64,000 bases of DNA from Sabethes cyaneus. Its lineage: Eukaryota; Arthropoda; Insecta; Diptera; Culicidae. Numbering within the stretch: position 1 is the stretch's first letter; each line of letters starts with the position of its first letter. Under the pieces are notes generated by a model. That model worked only from the letters and a program-made list of their open reading frames with translations, was not told where the DNA came from and ran no database searches. This document shows, in pieces, positions 47,790 to 58,339 of the stretch. The translations under genes and the position numbers were made by a program. The stretch lies in assembly GCF_943734655.1 (NCBI RefSeq), contig NC_071354.1:9518001-9582000 (forward strand), written 5' to 3'.

Positions 47790-48250
47790 GACGTAGGACT
47801 ACGTCTTACGGCAAGGATTGGGGTAGGGTGTCATTCCAAAAAAATCGTTCTCAAAAAGTGGTCAGGTTTTGAAACGGTTTTCCGGTCGATTTTCAATATT
47901 CTTACACTAATCGATCGGAAAATTTTCTAAGAATTGACCCAAATGGAGTAAAGTATTCATTCTTGAGGTTGAACTATAGAAAAATTGAAAATACTGAACC
48001 CATGTTTTACCAGATTTCTCGCTTCGTGATTGGCTGTGGGAAATGACGTCATCAAAGTGGTAACGCGTTTTTACGCTTCGGCTTATAATTCAGTCAATTT
48101 TTTTATAGATTTACACGATATTTACACCAGTCGATCGGAAAATCGAATTGGAAAATATAGAAAAGAATTGATTTTCAATGCGCGCCATCGAAAAATTGAA
48201 AATATCTTCAACTCGATCTAACTAGAAATTCTCGCTTCGTGATTGGTTGC
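47790..48250. repeat. imperfect tandem duplication, about 220 bp
   Basis: The words TCGATCGGAAAAT, GAAAAATTGAAAATA and CTCGCTTCGTGATTGG recur in the same order at 47911-48032 and 48131-48243. It is an old duplication with indels. A GACGTAGGACTACGTC palindrome lies just upstream at about 47789. Confidence 0.65.
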
Positions 48251-48985
48251 CATAATTTCCAATTATTTTCGAACAAGTCTTGGTAAAATTCAGGAATCAA
48301 AGAAAAAATGTAAGGGAAATTTCATTTAATTCTACTATAACACATATACTAAGTTACAACAGAATTAAATGGAATCCTACCCTTTCTTTTAATATCAATA
48401 ATTGTCACATTGAAAAATTATCATAGCATTTAAACCCAAGTTAACACTAAATTAAACGCTATTGACCACAACAAATGCGCAGGAAAACGCCTTAAAACTA
48501 AACCCAATGTTTTGTTTTAATAATTATTGCTGGTCCAATAAACTTTATTGTGATCAGCGGCGAACAACAATCGTTTATATCTTCATATAAGCAGTATTAG
48601 TATTAGCATTTTTAGTGACATCTTTTGCATCTTCATATAAGAATTTGTTAGTTCTTAAAAGAACGGTTCTCGGTAATTGATGAAACTTGGAACTTGGGGC
48701 TTTTCACTCGGCTTTCTTTAGCAACGTGAATCTATGCATCACCAATGCTACAGTACTACACAGCGTATTTTTTTGGCAGTAAAAGGTGAACGGCACAATG
48801 GTAACTTTGCTCTTTTGTTCAGACTGAAATTGAAATGTTGAACAAACAACGTAGATGATGGAATGATGGACCATGAAAAATAGGCGGAACCGATGCTTGT
48901 CGCTTGCTCTGGTACATAACACGTGGTAAGCCGGCGAACAGCATTATTCAAACGCTAGCTGAGCTACTACCAACATCTTATTGGC

Positions 48986-49290
48986 ATGTCTGGACGCGAC
49001 AAAGGAGCAAGCATCAAGGGCAAGCGAAAGTCACGCTCGAGTCGTGCACGTCTGCAGTTCCCGGTCGATCGTATTAACCGACTGCTGAGGAAAGGAAACT
49101 ATTGGAGCTGGAGCCTTCCTGCTTGCTACAACAAAAAGACCACAATTATGCCACGTCATTTGCAGCTGACTACCTGGACTTGTATTTCATCGTGTCTTAT
49201 GACCATAGATGAACGGCCCCGTCGATGATATTTTAGATCGCATAGCTGCTGAGGCTTTCGGGTGGGCTCGTTGCAACAAGTCGTGCCTGG
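48986..49290 (+). pseudogene. chimeric histone H2A-H2B pseudogene
   Basis: The first 39 codons read as a histone H2A N-terminus: MSGRDKGASIKGKRKSRSSR, LQFPVDRINRLLRKGNY. A short GAGA-like remnant then follows in another frame, and NKKTTIMPRHLQLT matches the H2A C-terminal NKKT...PRHLQLA block, with the central histone fold (about 45 residues) deleted. From about 49172 the text switches to histone H2B: TCISSCLMTI matches TGISSKAMSI, and after a +1 shift MNGPVDDILDRIAAEAF with ARCNKSC matches the MNSFVNDIFERIAAEA...NK block. Both parts are on the same strand. It cannot encode a functional histone. Confidence 0.85.
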
Positions 49291-49990
49291 TTTGCGGTTA
49301 TCGGTACTCCAATTTACCGAAAAGAAAATTACGTTAAGTGCGTTAGTGCAAGTTTATTGCTCCAGCTTGCAATGATATCAAACAATCAATGCAATGATTA
49401 TGATAATCAAACAATCGGTCCTTTGAAGGGCCACTCAACGATTGAAGATTTTATTGTATTTTCCTGCCCAGGTAATACCATAGCACAGGCAACGAGGGAG
49501 AAGTTTAATTTTTCGCCATTGCGAATGACCAACAAACAGCGAGAATAAGTTTTCATCATGCGGGCGACATTTTCTGCCATTTCCAAAACATCTTCTTCTT
49601 TTGTAAGCCGCAGAAAAGTTTTGCGCAAAATTTTCAGCTTGTTGAAATTCCATGCGTACCGAACCGTATTGAACGTATGCAATGTTACTACTTTGATAAA
49701 CGTTACGTACAACGCATGTAGCATGTATACATAAAGAATCGTTTTATTACATACATGGATACATGTCTCAAAACTTGCGTATTAACGCACAGTTAGATTC
49801 AATACTTAACAAGGTCCTATGAGTGCATTCCAAAATGGTGAGAAAAAAGTGGTCTTAGAGCAAAAAAGGTTTTGTGAATCTACATCATTTTATGATATAG
49901 AACATGTTCAGTTAGAAATAAGTGCTCTGACACCGTTCGACATCGTTCAGTACGGCAGGGGAGATCAAAGAAATTATCTAAAAACAAGCC
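49291..49990. other. no recognised gene
   Basis: Sequence between the histone pseudogene and a degenerate satellite. A 105-codon minus-strand frame (49407-49724) resembles nothing I know. No intact histone genes are adjacent. Confidence 0.4.
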
Positions 49991-50930
49991 CACATTTGCC
50001 GGGAAATGCTTTTAATGGCTAAAAAAAGTCGAAACAACAAAAATCAATAAAGCGCAGAGTCAAAGAATAATGCTGCTGAAGGTCATAAAATGTCAAAATC
50101 TAAAATGATCTCAATTTAAGCCCAGAACATTTTTAACGGTCAAAAGAAGCTCCAACAAAACCCAGGTTGAGCCCAATATCGTCAAGAAACATCGTGCCTT
50201 TTAAGGCCAAAACATTTAAAAAAATCTCGTATTGAGCTCAGAATGGTTGAAAAGCATTTCGAAGGGCCAGAAAAGACGATCATTAAGACTGTCGCAATGG
50301 TCATTCAATCCAATGTCCTTCTGGTATACAAAAAAGGGCCAGAAAATGGTCTCAAAAGTAAACCCAGTTTGAAAAGACCAAAGACCAAAGAAATCCGAAA
50401 TTAGGCCTTAAATTGTTGAAAAAGGTATCTGAAGGCCAACAAATGCACAAAAAATAATCCAGAATTGTCCAAAAACACTTTTAGAGACCAGGAGAGGTTA
50501 GGACATAAAATGATTCATTATACCGTGAGAACCGTCGTCAGAAGTTCCGAACGTTAGAAAAAGCCCAAAAAGCTAAATTGACATCGAAATCGTCGAAAAA
50601 CGCTTCTGAAGGTCAAAATGATACCAGAAAATGATCCTTTGTTGAGCTCAAAATCGAACTCTTCTTAAAAAACTCTTCTTAAAACCTCTGCTCTGCTCTG
50701 CTTAAAACCAGGAACGGTCGAAACTGAAAAGAATCCCAAAGCCCAGAATCGCGCCGTCGAACGCTTTTGAAAGTCATAAATGCCTCAATAAAAATCCCAA
50801 CTTAAGCTTAACGCTTCTTAAGGCCAGAAACGACGCAACAAAGATCCCAAATTTAGCTCGGAATCGACGAAAAACGCTTTTAGAAGCAAGAAAAGGGTAA
50901 ATCTGAAAATGATTCCAAATGGTGTCCACA
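49990..50930. repeat. degenerate satellite, unit about 65-70 bp
   Basis: A loose repeating phrase runs through about 900 bp: CAGAATCGTCGAAAAACGCTT, TGAAGGCCAGAAA, ACAAAAATGATCCCAAA, TTGAGCCC. Examples are at 50010-50110, 50160-50230, 50560-50640 and 50810-50880. Units differ heavily. It is an old tandem array decayed beyond strict periodicity. Confidence 0.65.
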
Positions 50931-51183
50931 CCTATTGTTTCTGACATTTGTGTCGTAATGAATAAACTAATTAACTAATTTTAAGAAAACCATTGGTCAG
51001 GAAAAACATGGATTGTCACATTGAAGTCGAAAGTTCCAGATACTTCATTGAAACGATGACTTACAATACGCATAGGTTTATGAGCTCCGAACAAATAATT
51101 CCACGACTCTAGATACAAAAAGATTCTTTGTCTTATCAGTCGTTAAGGTACACTTGAAGAAGTTTTCTGCATTGGCTCCTTAA

Positions 51184-52808
51184 CCGTTATGTGTGCAACA
51201 GGGTACCCGGGTACCTTTTCAGTTTTAAAATAGTTATAACTCATTCAATTTAAAACATACGTCATTGAAATTTTGCGACATCGTAAAACTCGTTGATCTT
51301 AAGTAATTGAGGATTTTTTGGTGCATATCCATAAAGGGGATTACCAATGAGAGGCACTTGAATTTTTTTATTACGTAGGAGGGCGACAAGGGTACCCGGG
51401 TACCCATGATTTGCTATGTTTATAACTTTGGTTATCTTGAACCGATTTGGATGAAACCAGTGGCATTTGCCTGGACATTCGTACATTTATCTAGTTTTGA
51501 TTAGATAAATCATTTGGCCATCAAATGACATCCCAAGCAACACAGCTTGTTATAGAATAGTATAACATTACATACATCAGAACTTCTCTATTACCAGAAA
51601 AGCGCAAAAAATTGAAGTCTAATCAAACAACAATTGAAAGAAGTATGTATCAGGTTATTTCATTCCATTTTAAAACGTTATTATAGCATAACCTACAACT
51701 TGTTCTTCCAGTAGTTGAGATTTAGTAATGGAGATATAATAAAAACTTTGTGTTGACATGTTGACAAAAACAAACATTATTCATTTGATATGAGCTGTCA
51801 AATAAATTCATGTTATCACAAAACATTTCAAAACCTTAATAATAACGACACATGTTTTCAAAGTACGTTAATACTACCCTTAAACGACTACTTTCTTTGA
51901 AGAACTTGTTTTGTGTGTTACTTGGGATGTAGTTCCCGGGAATCGGTAATTCCGGAGCAACGTTCGGTAAAACGTGGGAAGCCGCTTGTTTTGAAAGAAT
52001 ATCAGCTTTCAGCAAAGCTATTAGCTTTGAACTTAACATCGTGGACCCTTTTTTCATCTTATTATATAAATTGGTGATTATAGATCGCATTGGCCATTCC
52101 AGAATTGAGTTCCTGTAGGGTTACAGATGGCTAGTTGGGTGCCTAATCCAATATTAGGATTGGTTTAGCGGATCTTTTAGATATTTTGAACTGATATGGC
52201 CAGTTTAGTACTGATTAATAATTTCGGAACTGATTCCAAATGTATAACGGATAGTTCTACGTTTTGAACTGTTCTGATAATGCTAAGCATTATCTTGAAT
52301 CCTGCGGTATGGTCTGTGACCCCGTAGAAACCGTTTTCGAAATAAACAAACAAAATACATCGAAATGTAAAAAATATCACCTCTCGAACTAATTCCAAGA
52401 ACTTTGATACCCATATTGCTAGGTTTTACCTCCAATCCTAGACTGGCCACCCATGACCCCACAGGAACCTACTCCGGAATGGCCAACCTGATTCATCTCA
52501 TTATATGAAATAGTTCATTGTATGAATTTTTAGAGTTTTTATATCCGCATGACTGATTTTCCTGTAATACAAACAGTTCCCTACCTCACAGCGGACACTC
52601 TGTCGGAATTCCGGATTTTCGGGCCCCGTAAATCTTTTAATGGCCAAATAGCCACATAATTCAAAACTAGACAAATTAACGAATCAAATGACACCTATTT
52701 CACCAAAATCGGTTTAAAATTGTTGATGTTATAACAATATCAATTTTGGGTACCCGGGTACCCTTGTCGCCCTGCTAAAGGTGTTTTTTTTTGTCACATA
52801 CATAACGG
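51184..52808. mobile_element. TTAA-type foldback element with GGTACCCGGGTACC motifs
   Basis: CCGTTATGTGTGC at the left and CATAACGG at the right are inverted, flanked by TTAA (51180-51183 and 52809-52812). Inner inverted pairs extend the fold: GGCCATCAAATGAC-side sequence at 51386-51530 pairs with 52637-52770, and GGCCATTCCAGAATTGAGTT at 52089-52142 pairs with 52438-52493. The self-complementary GGGTACCCGGGTACC occurs three times (51199, 51389, 52748). Element E3 is inserted in it; without E3 it is about 1228 bp. No transposase is visible. Confidence 0.8.
51532..51926. mobile_element. 395-bp TIR element CCCAAGCAACACA (E3)
   Basis: The ends CCCAAGCAACACA and TGTGTTACTTGGG are flanked by AT at 51530-51531 and 51927-51928. 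It belongs by terminus and 2-bp duplication to the same group as the 1742-bp elements. It is AT-rich and non-coding. It is nested in the TTAA-type foldback, so it is younger than that element. Confidence 0.8.
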
Positions 52809-53297
52809 TTAATACTAATCATGAAACTACAAAACTGTGATAAAACGATCATAAATTCTTATAAAACTAGAAAGGCCCACACTCAAGAAGGTTCTCAAGT
52901 ACATTTTTCCAAAGGTCCTCTTAAAACTTGTAATTTTTATCAATATCTATTTATAGTGACTTCCAAAAGACGCTTGAAACTATAATAAAACTACCACAAG
53001 TGTTATTGATTTTATGGTTCTCCTCTTCAATAACTTGCAAGCTATCATAAAAGATTTCACAGACTTAATTCCTGTACAGGTTTTTATATTGACTAAGAGC
53101 TATAGGAGAAAAAGTATCCACTGAAATCACTTAATGAATATAAATGGAAATAGAAAATAAGAATTGTTAAAAAAAACATCACTTTGTAGCACATAAACGA
53201 GAAATTTCTGATGCCGCGCTCAGTTTATCGATGTTTTGTGACATAAAAGTTAGAAATTTTTATTGTGGCCGACTATTTTTGATAGATTATTGAATAA

Positions 53298-54104
53298 TCT
53301 ATATCTATGAAAATGGATTTCTGTCTGTATGTCTGTTTGTCTGTCGGGATGTTCCTTATAGAATCGAAAACTACTGAACCAATCGGCGTGAAAATTTGCA
53401 TGTAGAGGTTTCTGGGGCTACGGAAGGTTCTTATGATGGTTAGAGACCCCTCCCCCCATTAAGAGGGGGGCTCCCATATAAATGAAACACAAATTTCTGC
53501 ATAACTCGAGAACTAATCAAGCAAATGGAACCAAATTTAGCATGTGGGTGTTTTTGTAGGCAAATTTTTTTCTATGGTGAATTGAGACTCCTCCACTCTT
53601 TAGGAGCCTCTCCCCTTCAATAGTGCTGGGGCTCCTATACAAATGAAATACAAATTTTCTCATAACTCGAGAAGTAATCAAGCAAATGGAACCAATAGAG
53701 TTTTGGAGGCAGGAATTTTTTTAATGATGGTTTGAGACTCCTCTACGTAAAGATTTTCCATGAAATGGTACATCTCGCGTAAGGTTTTTCGCGAAATGGT
53801 ATTCTGCGAAATTCTATATTCCGCGTTATGGTCAACAGAGAATGGGTGTTCCGCAAAATGGTATTCGGCGAAATGGTTTGTAATGATGGCGAATATTTAA
53901 ATGCTATCCGCTTTATTTAATCAGGCTAAGCAATTGGGGGAGTTGTTTTCTACTTTACTGTGAGGAAAATTTGTATATTAAAACACCCATGAACTCTCCA
54001 GAAACTTGCAATACTCGAGATTGTGACAAAGGTCATCCGAGATTCACGATTTATGTACAACACAGTTTAATTTGTGGCAATACGAAGTTTGTCGGGTCAG
54101 CTAG
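53298..54104 (+). mobile_element. non-autonomous Helitron, 807 bp
   Basis: The 5' end is A|TCTATATCTATGAAAATGG followed by CTGTCTGTATGTCTGTTTG, and the 3' end is GTCGGGTCAG then CTAG|T. No target duplication is present, and insertion is between A and T, as Helitrons do. Inside are two diverged copies of an ACAAATTT...CATAACTCGAGAA module with CCCC-rich runs, and a degenerate GCGAAATGGTATTC minisatellite at 53756-53880. No Rep/helicase coding remains. Confidence 0.85.
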
Positions 54105-56550
54105 TAATTTATAATAGTAGATGGACAGGACGTGTCAACGCACTTTTATCTGTTTAGACCATCTTTTTACAACGCATTTTGACTAAACCTCAGAATGTAG
54201 ACATGTAGGTACTACGATAAATTCAATTGAATCTATCCATTCAACGATGACAACGTTTTCGTGTTCAGAAACATGTTCCCCGCTTTCTCCGCGTTTCAAT
54301 TGGGCTTACTAAATACTACGAACTCTGTTTATCGTGACCGTTCTGGTCGCTTCGAGGCTCATAGACTTCAGCTTCTGAAGCAGCGAAACAGTCGTGAAGT
54401 AGCTATGGAAGACAAGTGTTTATCCAAGAAATTGAAATATCTTCGAGAAATTGGATCCAAAATTTGCTAATATATTTTTTCATTAATGGTCAATCTAAGG
54501 TGGTTCTTTTAAGACAAGTTGTATAAAAATCGAACAAAAAATAGTAGAGATAGAGGCAAAAGTGTAACGGCAAGTACCCTAATTGTTGATGTCGCGGCGG
54601 TAACGTAAAGGTTAAAGTAGAGTAAGGAGGGGTAAAAGAGTAATTCAATGTTTTATCGGTGCAGATTCCGAGTAAATTGACTACATTGGCATGGATGGGT
54701 GACTACTTTGACAACATGAATCTATCGTAAACTTTGGTTGCTTACGAAGCATAGTTGCTGAGTTATGTGCAAATGTTATTTTAGGGCGGTTTTGATGAAT
54801 TTTTCGTTATAAGGCAAACGTTCGCGTAGCGGGGAAAAAGTGCGATTCGCGGACGGGCAAAAATGTATTGCTAATTATATATAGCTTTAGGCGGACCATT
54901 GTGCCATTCAGTATAACGAATCCGTGTTGGTCGATGCAGAGTGTATTATCTTGTTCTAGTATAGCAATAATAATATTGTTAACTACTATCTAGGACCAAT
55001 TTTTTCTACTAAGACCTAATCTATACCTAGTGTTGAAATAAAAAACACATTACAAAAATTCGAATTTACATGTCGGTTAGTGTTTTGTTTGGTAAATTTG
55101 AATGTATCTGTATATCACAACTAGACTTCGAATACTTTTCCCTATGATTTGTGAGGCAATAAATAAATGGAAGCAGGGATTGAAACGGTTAACATTTTGT
55201 CTATACGTTTACCAGCATGCAATGCCATGTCAGGCTCTTAACCAATACCATCGCTCCGCCATCGATAATGCCTATCGTACAATAGTCAAAACTAGCCCGA
55301 ATACGTACATGATAGTAAGCAAACATTCTCCTATGTGCGATGATCAGTCACTCAAAATGTCATACAGAAATGACACGCATTCACCGCTTTAGCTTACAGT
55401 TCAAGCTGGAATAGATTAGAGATTCTCGAAGCGGTCCGTATTGGGAACGTTCATATTTAAAACCGCGTTGTTCGGGGAACAGTTATGTTGTGCAGGCGTG
55501 CGCAACAGTAAAATACAATATTAAAACCGTGTCCGACAAGTGGAGACAAGTTCTCTACTGCATCAAAAGGTGTACGACACGCAGAACAAAAGATGTTTTA
55601 GTTGTTCTAGCATTTTGTTTTCGATGCGCGTGCACTAAAAACATCCCGCAAGACCAGTCGCAGGAATAAATGGCAAATGGTCTTCAAATTTGTGGCACCA
55701 ATCAGTACAGTTCACGATCCTGAAAGAAAGCTCATGTGTAAATCAAATTCACCCAGTTTTTCCACAAGGTATAAACATAGCCTAAGAGTAAACTGAACCG
55801 ATATTAGATTGTTTGTTTTTATTTTTTGAAGGTTTCACAAATTTCGATATACCTATATGCATTTCCTTGTGCCGAAAATCCATGGATGCTTTTTAGCGTC
55901 GGTTTCTGCCGTCTATCTTTTGTTTCGGAATCGACGGAGCTGCTTTCTTTATTTTTAATACAGTGGGTCATTATCTGGATCGATGACTTTAAGTGTTGCT
56001 AAATCAGTTACTAAAACAGTGGCAGTGGCATTACATGATTTAATAGACAAAAACAAGAGGCTTCAACGTTTCCTAAAAAGCGCATTCATTTTTGCACATT
56101 GAGTCACGGAGTTCTTACAAGTGGCGAAATTTTCCAAAATCCAGAATTTTCTGTTGCTAGTTACCGTTCCGATTCAAAATTCGGACACTTAAGTTATACT
56201 GCAAATTTGTCCTAAGTAAAATGTTTGAAAATGTTTTAATTTTATTCCATTAACTAATCTATCGTCCAGAAAATTTATCTGTTTTTGAGGAAAAATGTTG
56301 AAAATGACAGTAAAACAATGTATTATGTTAAAAAATATCTACTAATAAATCATAGTTCTGTTTTGATTCAAACTTCGGACACTTGTATGGCCTTTATTCG
56401 AAATCCTCTGTCTCAGATTTCGAACACTTGTATTACTGTGATGAAGTTACGTTTATCGTGCAACTTAACTTAATTCAGTAAGTATATCACTTTTTACCAG
56501 AAACATGCTGTTTCAATCCGTCCAGCAGTTTGATTTAGTTTTAGAAGTCT
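54105..56550. other. no recognised gene
   Basis: AT-rich DNA with short ORFs (69 codons at 54261, 96 at 55102) on the plus strand that match no family I recognise. No terminal-repeat pair was found by eye. Confidence 0.45.
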
Positions 56551-56551
56551 T

Positions 56552-56778
56552 AAGGCCCAGACACAATGCATACGGATTTTACTACGTTGCGGATATTTGA
56601 CAGAAAACCCATAGAAAAACTGTCAAATTGCCGCAACGTAGTAAAAACCGTATGCATTGTGTCTGGGCCTTTAATTTTAATTCATTGCGGCAATTTGACA
56701 GAAAATCCATGGAAAAACTGACAAATTTCCGCAACCTTACGGATTTAATAATCCGTATGCATTATGTCCAGGCCTTTA
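56552..56778. mobile_element. palindromic MITE plus partial tandem second copy
   Basis: A 121-bp near-perfect hairpin (56552-56672) has arms reading GGCCCAGACACAATGCATACG and carries TTACTACGTTGCGG and TTTGACAG inside. The second unit (about 56690-56778) repeats the centre and right arm (TTTGACAGAAAATCCATGGAA, TCCGTATGCATTATGTC), but its left arm is missing. TTAA lies at 56550-56553 and again at 56671-56674, so a TTAA duplication is possible. Confidence 0.8.
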
Positions 56779-57935
56779 CAGTATGATGTTATACTTCACC
56801 AGATAAAGGATATTCAAACAAATACGATGATGTGTAATAAGCGCATGGTTTTATTGAATTAACTATGTTAACGGGCAATTCTTGCTAAAGTACCTGAACT
56901 TTGAAACACAACGGTATGCTCCGGGCAGTCCAGCCGATGCGCCCTGTATTCATCTATAACGTCTATGGTAGTTGCTTTGACTTTTCAATCTTGACAAACA
57001 CAGTTAGAGCTAGAATCAGTTCCAATTTAACTTAACGCGAGTTTTATGTTTTTATTTGTGAATTTTATGTTTGTTTAAGTTTATTCTTCGATGTTACATT
57101 AAAATGGGAAAGACAGCGAGTTTTTATGAGATAATAAATTTCATCTCAAATCGTCCCATTCATGCCATAGTATTTAATCTTCATTTAGACTCACAATGGT
57201 CCATTGAAGTAAGACAATATATAATAATAATAAATGGCAAAGCAACGCAAAGCCTTAGTGCTACATTTTGCTTTCAGAAAGTTGACCTCGATTTTGCTGG
57301 TCAGTTCTGGATTTAGATGACTTGTTCAATCAAGTGTCTGCAAAGTGTCCCGTAAAGTGTCCCACAATGATTATTTTATTCTACTGCAATTCTAGAAACA
57401 AGGTATTATTTAAACTTTACCAAGTCTAACTTCTACCAAAACATCATCTCATTATTGAGAGATAATTGAAGTAATAAATGAATAACTTGAAATTAGTTAA
57501 TATTAAGAACCGTGGCATGTATCAATTGGTACATACTCAATAAATAATTTTCGTAGTTAATAATAACGACCGAAACCATGTTCACTATACTTTTATTATG
57601 CATAATTTTCCCAATTTTTTTTTGAGGGTACGCACTTTTGACACTGCACAATGTTGTATTTAAACACAATTTATTCTGCAAAACAAGTTGCTTACAGCAA
57701 TAATTTGCAACCGTCGGCGGTCTATGATTGCCCAATGACAGCTTGTTATGATTCAAACTGATCCAGCAGCTCTCCTCTCAGGTCGATTCGAAACCCAAAC
57801 AAACAAACTGCAAATCCCCTAAAACAAAACACAAACACTGCAACTCAATCACACAATCCATTCGCGTGCGTCAAGTGAACAACCCTAGAGACGTTTTCGA
57901 AAAGTGCACTTCGCAGTTGTGTTGACCACGAGGCC
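56779..57935. other. no recognised gene
   Basis: AT-rich to about 57750, then GC content rises toward a CA-rich stretch (57790-57870) just ahead of an open frame at 57936. That could be a 5' untranslated region but could equally be intergenic. Confidence 0.4.
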
Positions 57936-58331
57936 ATGGCCTGCTGCCCAGTTCGGTCTCGGTACACACGCCTAACGGAACGGACTGCCAAACTATCAAA
58001 CGACAACACAACAAACAATGCAATCGATTGTTCTCGCGGGTGGCGGGCGGGCCTGCTAGGATTGTCGGTTGCTTTATTTTACCGAGTAGATCATCCTGCC
58101 CTGCCCGTTGTCACTCCGTTGATGCTGTCGCTGCTGGTGCTGCTGTTGCTGTTGCTGTTGCCAGTGCTGGTGCCGCCGGCTGGAACATTAATTATTCCGT
58201 ACTTAATTATTGTCGGACTGTGTGTGCTGGTCGATGACGACGGTTTAGGACCCCAACAAGGCAGCCCGTTGTATTCTCCAACGGCAGCATTGTGCTGGTT
58301 CGTTGTTGCTAAACCGGTCTCGTCGGGATGA
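57936..58331 (+). CDS. hypothetical 131-aa hydrophobic ORF (weak exon candidate)
   Basis: The frame starts at an ATG in the context GAGGCCATGG and ends at TGA. The protein begins MACCPVRSRYTRLTERTAKL; a hydrophobic stretch at about residues 67-99 is encoded largely by a CTG/TTG trinucleotide run (58125-58162), so the leucines may be a repeat effect. The opposite strand is open over the same region as a Ser/Asn-rich frame (58405-58091), and a third plus frame is Ala/Val-rich. The locus is GC-richer than its surroundings and free of recognised transposons. No family match is recognised. Confidence 0.2.
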   Translation: MACCPVRSRYTRLTERTAKLSNDNTTNNAIDCSRGWRAGLLGLSVALFYRVDHPALPVVTPLMLSLLVLLLLLLLPVLVPPAGTLIIPYLIIVGLCVLVDDDGLGPQQGSPLYSPTAALCWFVVAKPVSSG

Positions 58332-58339
58332 AACAACGG

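Larger units (their letters stand above)
51145..53297 (-). mobile_element. diverged reverse-orientation relative of E1, interrupted
   Basis: Segments 51145-51180 and 52813-53297, read on the minus strand, match the right half of the element at 359-2100. Shared text includes TTATGTCACAAAACATCGA, CACTTGTGG, GGAAGTCAYTATAAATAGATA, ATTACAAGTTTTAA, CTTGAGAACCTTCTT, GTGTGGGCC and GGTRCACTTGAAGARG. A TTAA-type foldback splits it at 51184-52808 and a Helitron abuts it from 53298. Its own terminal CCCAAG is not recognisable. Confidence 0.75.
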
